A stretch of 7,755 nucleotides of DNA, taken from positions 1 to 7,755 of the forward strand of contig JANQRM010000235.1 of assembly GCA_028284565.1 (NCBI GenBank), written 5' to 3'. The DNA comes from Anaerolineae bacterium. Its GTDB lineage: Bacteria > Chloroflexota > Anaerolineae > Aggregatilineales > Phototrophicaceae. Positions within the stretch are counted from its first letter, which is position 1. The number at the start of each line of letters is the position of its first letter. Below, in pieces: positions 1 to 7,229 of the stretch. The position numbers were made by a program, and so were the translations under genes. The notes beneath the pieces were generated by a model that ran no database searches, was not told the DNA's origin, and saw only the letters and a program-made list of their open reading frames with translations.

Positions 1-122
1 ATTGCCATGAAGGGGTAGGGGCGTTGCTCGGCTATGCCTAAATCGGGTTCTGGAATATCGGCAATGCGTTTGTAGCTGTGTTGTTCGAGTAAGCGTAAGA
101 GGACAGAGGATTGTTGGGTCAT
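1..122 (-). CDS. N-terminal fragment of a probable magnesium-chelatase-like AAA+ ATPase
   Basis: Only the first 40 residues lie in the window; the gene runs off the left edge. It opens MTQQSSVLLRLLEQ and ends near RPYPFMA. A short helical leader followed by a 'YPF(x)A(I/L)' segment is how magnesium-chelatase-type ATPases (BchI/ChlI-like and their Chloroflexota relatives) begin, just before their VGQ and Walker A motifs, but those diagnostic motifs would fall outside the window. The ATG overlaps the thioesterase stop codon as ATGA, so the two genes are probably co-translated. An AGGAAG ribosome-binding site lies 10 bases upstream. The presence of a gene here is well supported by the overlap, the ribosome-binding site and the open frame. 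The family is a tentative inference from a very short peptide. Confidence 0.5.
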   Translation of the reverse strand, partial: MTQQSSVLLRLLEQHSYKRIADIPEPDLGIAEQRPYPFMA

Positions 123-607
123 GAGCCAGCGACTTCCTGTGCGCGTTGTCGTTTGCGGAAGGCTTGTCGTTCTTTCGCGGCTTCGTAACGATTTTTCTCT
201 TCGTCGGTTTCATAGATTAATTCTGGAACAGGTGTTGGACGACTGTCTGAACCGAGTGCGACATAGACAAGATAGGCACTGTTGCTAAAGCGTTTCTCAC
301 CTGTGAGGGGGTTCTCTGCGATGACTTGGACTCGGACTTCCATGGATGTTCTGCCAACATAGGTGAGTTCTGCTTTGAATGTGACAAGATTGCCGACAAA
401 GATGGGTTCCATGAAGGTCATGGAATCGACTGCTACTGTAACAACGGGGGCTTGGGCGTGACGCATGGCGGTAAGTGCGCCTGCTTCATCAACCCGTTTC
501 ATGATGACACCCCCATGCACATTACCAAGTGAGTTGGTATCTTGCACACTCATGAGAATGCTCAATGACATTCGGGAATCCGCAATGTGTTTTGGTGGGT
601 GTGTCAT
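119..607 (-). CDS. Hotdog-fold acyl-CoA thioesterase (YciA/BACH type)
   Basis: A 162-residue cytoplasmic protein predicted to hydrolyse acyl-CoA thioesters to free acid and CoA. The family signature is clear: GNVHGG at residues 28-33 followed by D40-E41 on the central hotdog helix, matching the N/D-G-x-x-x-GG...D pattern of YciA and cytosolic acyl-CoA hydrolases. MTFMEPIFVGN (63-73) and VGRTSMEVRV (84-93) form the typical following beta strands. It has one hotdog domain and the usual length for a single-domain enzyme. The C-terminus from about residue 132 is a highly charged, probably helical tail rich in E, K and R. The ATG at 607 fits a start about 30 bases below the candidate promoter; no strong Shine-Dalgarno is visible. 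The stop overlaps the next gene by ATGA. Substrate chain length cannot be read from the sequence. Confidence 0.9.
   Translation of the reverse strand: MTHPPKHIADSRMSLSILMSVQDTNSLGNVHGGVIMKRVDEAGALTAMRHAQAPVVTVAVDSMTFMEPIFVGNLVTFKAELTYVGRTSMEVRVQVIAENPLTGEKRFSNSAYLVYVALGSDSRPTPVPELIYETDEEKNRYEAAKERQAFRKRQRAQEVAGS
133..138 (-). promoter_or_regulatory. Ribosome-binding site for the downstream ATPase-like gene
   Basis: AGGAAG on the minus strand, 10 bases before the ATG at 122..120. It sits inside the 3' end of the thioesterase gene and supports the ATG in the ATGA overlap as the true start of the next gene. Spacing is slightly long but acceptable. Confidence 0.5.
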
Positions 608-629
608 CGGTTTTACGCTTTCGTCAAAA

Positions 630-646
630 TCGGTAGCTCGTCGGTA
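630..646 (-). repeat. Short direct repeat TACCGA at the predicted transcription start
   Basis: Two copies of TACCGA on the minus strand (646..641 and 635..630) are separated by 5 bases, a period of 11, about one helical turn. They run from the edge of the -10 element across the predicted start site. A third partial copy (ACCGA) lies at 611..607, overlapping the thioesterase start codon. This could be an operator half-site pair, but six-base repeats also occur by chance. Confidence 0.25.
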
Positions 647-671
647 TTATAGCATGGTTCAACTTTGTAAA
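646..671 (-). promoter_or_regulatory. Candidate sigma70-type promoter with extended -10 for the thioesterase gene
   Basis: On the minus strand there is a perfect TATAAT (651..646) preceded by TGC (654..652), which makes an extended -10 element. A -35-like TTTACA lies at 671..666, only 14 bases upstream, shorter than the optimal 17; an extended -10 can work with a poor -35. Transcription would start near 639, about 30 bases before the thioesterase ATG at 607. The promoter overlaps the 3' end of the GT4 gene, as expected for a new unit in a compact genome. No hairpin-plus-T-run terminator is visible in 608-658, so read-through from the glycan operon remains possible. Confidence 0.5.
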
Positions 672-1798
672 ACGCTGTCATAAATTTGCTTCAGTTTTTT
701 GGCTGAATTAGGCCATGAGAATTTTTTGATGTGTTCTAAACCGCGTTGGCGGAGGTTTTGGCGGAGGTCATTATCATCTATTAGTTGCTGAATCGCATCT
801 CTGATTTCATCAACGCTGGTCGGATTGACGAATAGGGCGACGTCCCCGCCGACTTCAGGTAAGGAAGACACATTCGAGGTGATAACTGGTGTGCCACATG
901 CCATCGACTCTAATACAGGAAAGCCGAAACCTTCGTAGAGTGAGGAAAAGACGGTGATTTCGGCTGATGTGTAGAGCGCAGGAAGGTCGGCATCATCTAC
1001 GAAGCCGATGAGATGGACGTATTCGCTCATCTGCGTTTGTTCAATGGTCTCATACATTTCATCTTCGAGCCATCCCTTGCCTCCTGCGATGACAAACGAT
1101 AGGTCATTGTCTTGCTGACGTAGTTGGGCTAGAGCTTGGATTATTCGACCATAGTTTTTTCGGGGTTGGACTGTGCCGACGGAGAATAGGTAGGGTCGGT
1201 TCGGAATATTATATTTTGCTTGTATATCCGCAAGTTTCTGGTCATCAACAATGGGTTTATAGTGTTCTTGAATACCACTGAGTAGAACTGTAATTTTAGC
1301 TTTTGGTGTGCTGTAGAGTTCGATTAAATCGTCCTTGGTTGCTTGGGAATCGGCAAGAATGTGTGTGGCTCTTTGAACGGATATCGGAACGACTCGGTTG
1401 AGGTACTGTCTGAGTGATGGGCTGGCGGTTTCTGCGACACGGATAAAGGATAAATCGTGAACTGTTAGTATTGTCTTTGTTGATTTATGTGTTGGTGGTA
1501 GTACAAAGTCGGTTGCATGGTAAAGGTCTATGTCTCCGACGAATCGCTCAATATGAAGGGGTAAATGCAAACGATGCCAGAGGCGCGCTAACCATTTGGG
1601 AGATAGTCGGGTTGTCTTCCATTGGTAGTTTGTTGGAAAGTTGGGAAGGTCGTTATTTGATGGTGTTCCCGATACAAAAAGGCGATATTCTGTTTGGTGG
1701 TCGTGTTGTGCTAGAGCAGAGACTAACTCCCGAACATAACGCCCGATGCCTGCACCTTGTTCATAGGCTGGGGTGTAATCAATTGCAATCGTTGGCAC
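659..1798 (-). CDS. GT4-family (GT-B fold) glycosyltransferase
   Basis: A 379-residue retaining glycosyltransferase of the mannosyl/glucosyltransferase kind, predicted to move a sugar from a nucleotide donor to a growing glycan or lipid carrier at the cytoplasmic face of the membrane. The N-terminal Rossmann half has the glycine-rich GAGIGRY at 15-21 and HD at 114-115. The C-terminal donor half has VGTVQPRKN at 207-215 (the R/K pair contacts the donor diphosphate in this family), AGGKGW at 238-243, and the EX7E motif E289-GFGFPVL-E297 followed by MACGTPVI. Length is normal and no membrane helix is seen. The start is GTG at 1798, one base after the GtrA stop TAA; an in-frame TAG at 1807-1805 excludes an upstream ATG. 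This suggests translation by re-initiation. Donor and acceptor are not predictable from the sequence. It is the last gene of the glycan operon. Confidence 0.92.
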   Translation of the reverse strand: MPTIAIDYTPAYEQGAGIGRYVRELVSALAQHDHQTEYRLFVSGTPSNNDLPNFPTNYQWKTTRLSPKWLARLWHRLHLPLHIERFVGDIDLYHATDFVLPPTHKSTKTILTVHDLSFIRVAETASPSLRQYLNRVVPISVQRATHILADSQATKDDLIELYSTPKAKITVLLSGIQEHYKPIVDDQKLADIQAKYNIPNRPYLFSVGTVQPRKNYGRIIQALAQLRQQDNDLSFVIAGGKGWLEDEMYETIEQTQMSEYVHLIGFVDDADLPALYTSAEITVFSSLYEGFGFPVLESMACGTPVITSNVSSLPEVGGDVALFVNPTSVDEIRDAIQQLIDDNDLRQNLRQRGLEHIKKFSWPNSAKKLKQIYDSVLQS

Positions 1799-1799
1799 A

Positions 1800-2444
1800 T
1801 TAATCTACGTCGTTGTATGTCCAATAGCGGTTGGCAAAGAAGTTCCAAATCATCACAATGAAAATGCCCATCAGTGTGGCAATGTTGGTGCCGATTCGTG
1901 CAGTAGTCTCAGCATCCGGTGAGAAGTCAGCAAATACCAGTTGAATGGCACTCACGGCAATTGCGCCAATGGTGGCAAAGGAGATGGAAATCCAAGTGGT
2001 GCGTGCAAGCCAGCCGATGGTGCTGACAGTGGCGAATTGCGACATTTGCCGACGAATTGACCGTGAACGGGAGTCGGGGTATGTCCAATAGCGATTCCAG
2101 AAGAAATTGCTCGAAATTGCGGCGGTGAAGCTGATGGTTGCCGCGAGTGCTACATTGACGGGGAAAAAGCCTTGCGAACCGCCTACATTTAAGGCAAAAC
2201 CGATGGCATTACCAATGGAATCAACTGGGGGCAATATAGTCGCTTGAAGCAGATTGATTGTCCCTAAATCGACGAAAGCACCGAGTGTGCCGACCATAGC
2301 GAACTTTAAAAATCGCTCAACTTCCTTAGCTTTGCTCCCGCCGACTTTATTGGCAATGCGGAGGATGATGCCGTCCATTGGAGTCTTGATGGCGCGATGT
2401 TTCTTCTTCTTAGGTTGTGCTGGGTGGCTGACCGCTTGCGTCAT
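1800..2444 (-). CDS. GtrA-like four-helix membrane protein
   Basis: A 214-residue integral membrane protein of the GtrA family, whose members are thought to act in translocation or handling of polyprenyl-phosphate-linked sugars for cell-surface polysaccharides. Four hydrophobic segments lie at about 44-68, 95-115, 138-170 and 185-203. Each half ends in the family's aromatic motif: NFFWNRYWTY at 113-122 and NFFANRYWTY at 201-210. The N-terminus is basic (KKKKHR at 12-17), fitting a cytoplasmic leader. It is longer than the usual 130-150 residues because of the leader and two loops, about 71-94 and 169-184. The ATG overlaps the upstream ligase stop as ATGA, and a weak AGGT site lies 9 bases upstream. 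No GtrB-type glucosyltransferase sits beside it; the next gene is a soluble GT4 enzyme. Confidence 0.88.
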   Translation of the reverse strand: MTQAVSHPAQPKKKKHRAIKTPMDGIILRIANKVGGSKAKEVERFLKFAMVGTLGAFVDLGTINLLQATILPPVDSIGNAIGFALNVGGSQGFFPVNVALAATISFTAAISSNFFWNRYWTYPDSRSRSIRRQMSQFATVSTIGWLARTTWISISFATIGAIAVSAIQLVFADFSPDAETTARIGTNIATLMGIFIVMIWNFFANRYWTYNDVD

Positions 2445-3919
2445 TCCGTCTTTACCTGTGTTGAATTCAAAACTTGATTGCTTAAGATTGCTACTAATCC
2501 TAATAATATGCCTAAATGTAGGAATACATTATTGACGTATAAATTGTCTATCAAACTGTGGAAGGCGAGGTATGCCCATGTTCCAAGCAAGCCTACCCCG
2601 ATTGCTCTCGCAAAATTGTCCGGGTGTTGGCGAATCTTCCACGTTAATAAAACGATTCCTATCCACATCAATAAGTAAGCAGAAACGCCGATAATGCCAG
2701 TCTCGGCAAAAATATTCAAGTAGTAGTTGTGGGCGTGACCGAGTGGTTCTTTCCAGTTGATCAGACGAAAATCATCATAGACAACTTCATAATTACCGAA
2801 GCCTACGCCAATGATGGGAGAGTGTTCTGCCATGTTGAGAGCGGCTTGCCAGTGTGCGAGGCGTTCTACGACAGCGAAGTTGAGGGGCGTGATATCGACT
2901 CCTCTCATATCATCGAAGGCTAAGAATTCTTCTGTCGAACTGGTAATTCGGTTGATGATGGAGTCGGGCAATGTTCCACTTACCCATAGACCGCCCAAGA
3001 TAATCCCGGAGATGCCGACGACGATGAAACTGATTTTGAATTGTCTGGGTAAGGCGAAGAGTATGACACCTACGGCGATGATGATTCCTAGCCATGCTCC
3101 TCGACTCCATGAGGCGAAGATTCCAGCAAGGAGGATGAGAGAACAAAGTCCATAAAAAACAAGGAGGAGCAAGGCTGTTAGGTTGAGATTGCGGTAGTGT
3201 CTCCATTTGCTGAAGACTTGTAAACCCCAATGATAGCTTGCCATTAATGCGAGGGGGGTGACGAGTCCTAAAAAGCCACCGAAAGGGTTGGGTTGCCCGA
3301 ATGTGCCAAAGGCTCGGAAGAATCCATTGCGAATGACAAGGTGGTCTGCGCCGCTGCCTCCTACAAAGATGTAAAGTCCGACAAGAGCGTTGGCGACTCC
3401 GGCTGTGACTAAAATGAATACTAGCCATTCCCATTGCCGACGATGGGCGAGGTTGAGGCAGATGATAATCAGACTCAGCATAATGAGCCATTTGAGCCAT
3501 TCATTCAGCCAGACGCTTAGGGAGGTCGCTGAGAAGACGCTGATACCACTGGAGAGAATGAATATGCCAATTGGGATGTAGAGGGGAGTCCAGAAAAATT
3601 GTATCAGACGCTTCTTGAGGAGAATGCGCGAACTAATCCATGCACCAAGAAAGATGAGAGAGGCAATTTGTCCGATGTCTAAGGGGAGTTGGAGGGTGGA
3701 TTCGGTTGTGAATAGTGTGCGTAGAGGGGCAAGGATGAGCATGATACCGATTGCGACATAGGGGGTGGAAAGCGTGAGGATAGCTAGCATAGCGCCACCG
3801 AATACGAGTAAAGTGGCAATTGGCGATGATAGAGCTATGATTATGCCGAGTAAAGCACTGATCGTGATGAAAAATGTTTGCTGAAATATCTTGATGTACA
3901 GGGCGAGATGTGAGGACAT
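2441..3919 (-). CDS. O-antigen ligase/polymerase family membrane protein (Wzy_C type)
   Basis: A 492-residue polytopic protein with about 10-12 hydrophobic segments, predicted to join or polymerise glycan from undecaprenyl-diphosphate carriers on the outer side of the cytoplasmic membrane. Wzy_C-domain landmarks appear in order: GQPNPFGGFL at 208-217, SWSRGAWLG at 270-278, R353-LAHW357, HSPIIGVG at 366-373 and GHAHNYYLN at 394-402, in the large periplasmic loop and flanking helices. The Arg of SRG and the His of HAHN correspond to residues important in WaaL-type ligases. I chose ATG at 3919, which leaves a 4-base gap after the preceding stop. A GTG at 3967 would give 508 residues and a 44-base overlap, but the extra 16 residues look like read-back over the previous gene. 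The stop overlaps the GtrA start as ATGA. Whether it acts as a polymerase, an O-antigen-type ligase or a protein glycosylation ligase cannot be decided here. Confidence 0.85.
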   Translation of the reverse strand: MSSHLALYIKIFQQTFFITISALLGIIIALSSPIATLLVFGGAMLAILTLSTPYVAIGIMLILAPLRTLFTTESTLQLPLDIGQIASLIFLGAWISSRILLKKRLIQFFWTPLYIPIGIFILSSGISVFSATSLSVWLNEWLKWLIMLSLIIICLNLAHRRQWEWLVFILVTAGVANALVGLYIFVGGSGADHLVIRNGFFRAFGTFGQPNPFGGFLGLVTPLALMASYHWGLQVFSKWRHYRNLNLTALLLLVFYGLCSLILLAGIFASWSRGAWLGIIIAVGVILFALPRQFKISFIVVGISGIILGGLWVSGTLPDSIINRITSSTEEFLAFDDMRGVDITPLNFAVVERLAHWQAALNMAEHSPIIGVGFGNYEVVYDDFRLINWKEPLGHAHNYYLNIFAETGIIGVSAYLLMWIGIVLLTWKIRQHPDNFARAIGVGLLGTWAYLAFHSLIDNLYVNNVFLHLGILLGLVAILSNQVLNSTQVKTE

Positions 3920-3923
3920 GGTG

Positions 3924-6900
3924 CTAATCAACTGGAATATTAATCGGTGGGTTACTGACTTGACCACTTAGATTGGCGACACTTCCGACTAGCAACATAA
4001 ATATGTAGGCAAGGTCGAGGACGAAGATGCTATTGTCTATCAACCCATGTGCGAGAAGGTCGATCATACTGCCTGCTAGCCCAATAACGAGTGCAAGATA
4101 GAGCGGATTTTCTCTAAACTTAGTAAGGAGGATTTTGATTATATTCCAAAAAGCCCCTTGTAACACCAGGAAAAGGATAACGCCTACAATGCCAAGTCGC
4201 GTCCAGAAATCGAGGATGAAATTATGTGGATGCGACAAATCTCGATCCCAGATTGCATCAGGACGGATGTACTCTCCCCGAAAGATATAGAGGAATTGGT
4301 CGAGTCCGATGCCTGTAACGGGGTGGTCTTGAATGATTTCGAGTCCGCTTTCCCAAACCCGTAGTCGGAAGAAGTTCGTCCCCCGTGTGAAATCTAGCAC
4401 ACTAGCAAAGCGAGGTGAGATCTGCGCCAGAAGACTAAAAGCGACAACACCGATGACAACGAGTGCAAGAATGGGTAACCATGCTCTGCGACCATAAATG
4501 AGTAATACAACGACGATAATCGACGCTGGAACGCCAATAAGAATCGCGCCAACACTTTGTGTCAATGTTAATGTAACAGCAAGGATGAGCAATAAACCAC
4601 CAACGACGACACGGTGTTGTTTGACAAGAAGCCAATAAGCCAGCAAAAAGGGAATGATGCGACCTAGCAGAAGCCCGACGTTATTGGGTGAACCATAGAC
4701 GCTCGCTAACCGAAGCGAACCGCCTTCGGCTGTGATGACAGACTCTTTGGTAACAAATAAGAAAAGCCCAATAACAGATACGGCAAGTCCGGCTAGGATG
4801 AGTGATTGAACGAGATTCAAGATGAGTGTTTTATCGAGAGCCAATTGGCGGAATAGCCCATAGAAAAGCAAGGGTTCGAGTATTAACTTACGTAGTTCAT
4901 CAAAGGCGGGTGGAAGATAAGTCGCCCAACCGATTGATAGTAGCGCGATGATGAGTAGTGCAAACAGGGCGATGTCGAAATAATTTAAGTTGATGTGTCG
5001 CCAGATTAGCCAGATGAGAACTAATTCAAGAATAATCAACAGGAATTCGAGTGAGTTATCAGGCAATTGTGCGGTAAATATCCAGAGAAAAACATTGCCG
5101 AAGATGATTACTACAGCGAGTAAATCGAAGCGAGTTAGGTGAACGGTTGATATTTGTTTTTGACGATATTGTTTTGCAAAATGGGTCGTCGTTTGTAGGA
5201 CGAAGGCGCAAGCACTGATGATTGTGATGACACCCGCGATGGGGAAGCCAAAGTCGTTGAGTTCGACGGGAAATAGGAAGAAGGGCGACCAGAAAATCGC
5301 TAGGATTAAACCAACTTCTAACCGATGAAAGATAACGATGAATAGTAGCAATCCACCGATGATTGTCAGCAACATACTCCCTGTAACCCACATGACCGCT
5401 AGTGCAATCATGGCTATGGTCAGTGGCACAGGTGAACGATGCAGGAGTTGGGGATAGTGTTCGCCCCATGTCAGCAACATACCGAGCATCAAGATAATTG
5501 ATGCAATAAAGCTGAGAATAAGTTGTTGAATTGGGTTGAATTTGGCGATGAATTTCTTGAGGGGTGTAGTAATCGGTTGCCAATTCAATTTGGTCGCATA
5601 AAACAAACTTGCAAAGCCAGATAAAATTGTACTAGTGACTAGTAAAACAATGCGTTGTTGGAAGGGACGAGCCAAATCGCCTGAACTTATGGCAAAGCCT
5701 GCTAATGCCCATTGATTCCAGCCTCTGTCGGCAGTGATTTGGAGCGTATGGTTGTCTAAAGATAAGTTTTGACCAACAGGCTCCAAGATGATTTCTGGCT
5801 GAACAAGTTTTTCATCTTCTGAAGACACTGCGCTTCTCAAAAAGATGTAGGCGTTGCCATCGGTGTCATGAGGTGTTGCATTGGCTGGCTGCCCGTCAAT
5901 TTGAGGATATAAGAATGCAACATAATCCCCTTCGCGTAAGAGCAGGGCCACATCTGTCCCGTAGAAATCAAATTCTAATTGGCTATCGCTAGGGTCGAGC
6001 CAGCCGATGTCTGCGCCGCGCGGACTGAATTCCCATACTCCACTGTATTGAGCATATGTCGTTAAGGGATGATATAAGCCGTCTTGCGCTGAATTGAGTT
6101 GATGGCGATTGGTGATAGCATTGTATAAGGGGGTTGGTTGATTATCTGAATTAATCAGTGCAAAGCCCCATTGTGGATTGTCCAGTTCAACGTCCGGTTG
6201 CCAGTGGTGCAAGATCATTCCGCCAAGCCAAGGCCATTCGTGTTCTGCTCTTGTCAGCGCTTCTAAGGTGTATTGGTGTTGTTCCTCAGCTGTCACTTGC
6301 CCCCAAATTGATGCATCACCCTGCCAATCATCGGGGAGAGCATTCCATCCCCAATGGCTTGCCCAAAGTGGCTTTTTGCCATCTCCATTTGCAACCATAA
6401 CTTCTCGCAAAGCAATCAAGCGGGAGAAATTCAACACGGTTTCATCAACAGTCCGATGTTGTGATGAGGTATTGAATCCATAGGGCTTGCCTGCGACGGC
6501 ATCCATGTAGGGTTGTGCGCCGAGTCGATACAGTTCTTGCAAGTAGCGAATATCACTGATATTTTGCCCACTGGTCTCGATGGTTGGTGCTAGGGCGGCG
6601 GAGATGACGATTGAGGTTTCGTCGTGACTGTGGATAGCTTGATAGACAGATTGGAGTAAAGCGACATATTCAGATGGATTCGGGTTTAACCCACCCCAAG
6701 CATCATCTAAATTGGGTTCATCCCAGACTTGATATACATCAATGCTGTCGGCATAACGTTCTGCGAATTGTCTGGCGAAGTTTGCGAAGTCAGACACGTG
6801 TGCTGGTGGGGCAGTTACTGTCAATGATTGATTTGGGGATTGTAAGCGCGCCCATTCTGGGGAATTGACCAGTACTGCGACGAGTTGGAGGTTAGGGAAT

Positions 6901-7229
6901 TCGCCGACTGCTGCAACAATCGCATCCCACTGTTCCCATTGATAGTTGCCTTGTTCTGGTTCAACTTCATCCCAGCGAATAAATTGCCTCACCCATGTGA
7001 TATTGGCTTCTTCCATCCAAGAGAGATGTTGTTGTAATTCATTTGGTGAATATTGGATGAGTTCTGTATTGACCCCTAAACGTGGGATACGAAAGGGTAA
7101 ATTTTGATCTTCCGCCGGATTTGTATATCCGCGAAGCTGATAGTCTTGCTCCATCTTGATGACAGCCAGTAGACCGATACTCAGTCCAAAGGCAATCATT
7201 GAGATGACAAAAAGGAGTTGCTTTCGCAT
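3924..7229 (-). CDS. Membrane fusion protein: GH-A-clan glycosidase-like domain plus O-antigen-ligase-like domain
   Basis: An 1101-residue protein in three parts. Residues 5-25 form one hydrophobic anchor or uncleaved signal. Residues about 45-375 resemble a (beta/alpha)8 GH-A glycosidase (GH39/GH42-like), with LGVNTE at 51-56, VRQFIRWDEVEPEQGNY at 80-96, YQVWDEPN at 166-173 (acid/base E171) and KPLWASHWGWN at 286-296. The last aligns with the usual LWxTExGW nucleophile motif, but H292 replaces Glu. Residues about 395-512 look like an all-beta, sugar-binding-type sandwich. From about 525 to 1087 there are many hydrophobic segments with Wzy_C landmarks: GSPNNVGLLLG at 846-856, RLRVW at 955-959, HPVTGIGLDQF at 969-979 and SHPHNFILDFWTRLG at 999-1013. 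TQSVGA (890-895) has Val where SRGA is usual. The ATG at 7229 overlaps the preceding stop as TGATG; a TTG at 7241 is less likely. The glycosidase part should lie outside the membrane, possibly binding the glycan handled by the ligase part. Architecture is well supported; catalytic activity is uncertain. Confidence 0.85.
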   Translation of the reverse strand: MRKQLLFVISMIAFGLSIGLLAVIKMEQDYQLRGYTNPAEDQNLPFRIPRLGVNTELIQYSPNELQQHLSWMEEANITWVRQFIRWDEVEPEQGNYQWEQWDAIVAAVGEFPNLQLVAVLVNSPEWARLQSPNQSLTVTAPPAHVSDFANFARQFAERYADSIDVYQVWDEPNLDDAWGGLNPNPSEYVALLQSVYQAIHSHDETSIVISAALAPTIETSGQNISDIRYLQELYRLGAQPYMDAVAGKPYGFNTSSQHRTVDETVLNFSRLIALREVMVANGDGKKPLWASHWGWNALPDDWQGDASIWGQVTAEEQHQYTLEALTRAEHEWPWLGGMILHHWQPDVELDNPQWGFALINSDNQPTPLYNAITNRHQLNSAQDGLYHPLTTYAQYSGVWEFSPRGADIGWLDPSDSQLEFDFYGTDVALLLREGDYVAFLYPQIDGQPANATPHDTDGNAYIFLRSAVSSEDEKLVQPEIILEPVGQNLSLDNHTLQITADRGWNQWALAGFAISSGDLARPFQQRIVLLVTSTILSGFASLFYATKLNWQPITTPLKKFIAKFNPIQQLILSFIASIILMLGMLLTWGEHYPQLLHRSPVPLTIAMIALAVMWVTGSMLLTIIGGLLLFIVIFHRLEVGLILAIFWSPFFLFPVELNDFGFPIAGVITIISACAFVLQTTTHFAKQYRQKQISTVHLTRFDLLAVVIIFGNVFLWIFTAQLPDNSLEFLLIILELVLIWLIWRHINLNYFDIALFALLIIALLSIGWATYLPPAFDELRKLILEPLLFYGLFRQLALDKTLILNLVQSLILAGLAVSVIGLFLFVTKESVITAEGGSLRLASVYGSPNNVGLLLGRIIPFLLAYWLLVKQHRVVVGGLLLILAVTLTLTQSVGAILIGVPASIIVVVLLIYGRRAWLPILALVVIGVVAFSLLAQISPRFASVLDFTRGTNFFRLRVWESGLEIIQDHPVTGIGLDQFLYIFRGEYIRPDAIWDRDLSHPHNFILDFWTRLGIVGVILFLVLQGAFWNIIKILLTKFRENPLYLALVIGLAGSMIDLLAHGLIDNSIFVLDLAYIFMLLVGSVANLSGQVSNPPINIPVD

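Noticed and set aside
608..658. Rho-independent terminator after the GT4 gene
   Set aside because: No GC-rich stem followed by a T-run is visible on the minus strand; the interval is better explained by promoter elements and a short leader.
2811..3155. Plus-strand open frames opposite the ligase, and others opposite the GT4 and thioesterase genes
   Set aside because: All lie antisense to genes with strong family motifs and show no ribosome-binding site, domain or plausible composition of their own.
2910..3500. Minus-strand open frame of 196 codons inside the 492-residue ligase gene
   Set aside because: It is a shifted frame of a clear membrane protein gene; the product is rich in Arg, His, Ser and Pro with no recognisable domain.
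5059..5583. Minus-strand open frame of 174 codons inside the fusion gene
   Set aside because: It is an alternative frame over a transmembrane coding stretch, with shadow-like composition (many His, Arg, Ser, Thr, Tyr) and no start context or domain.
5631..5643. ACTAGTGACTAGT, two palindromic hexamers side by side
   Set aside because: It lies inside the fusion coding sequence and simply encodes part of a hydrophobic segment (LVTSTIL); there is no other sign of a regulatory or recombination site.
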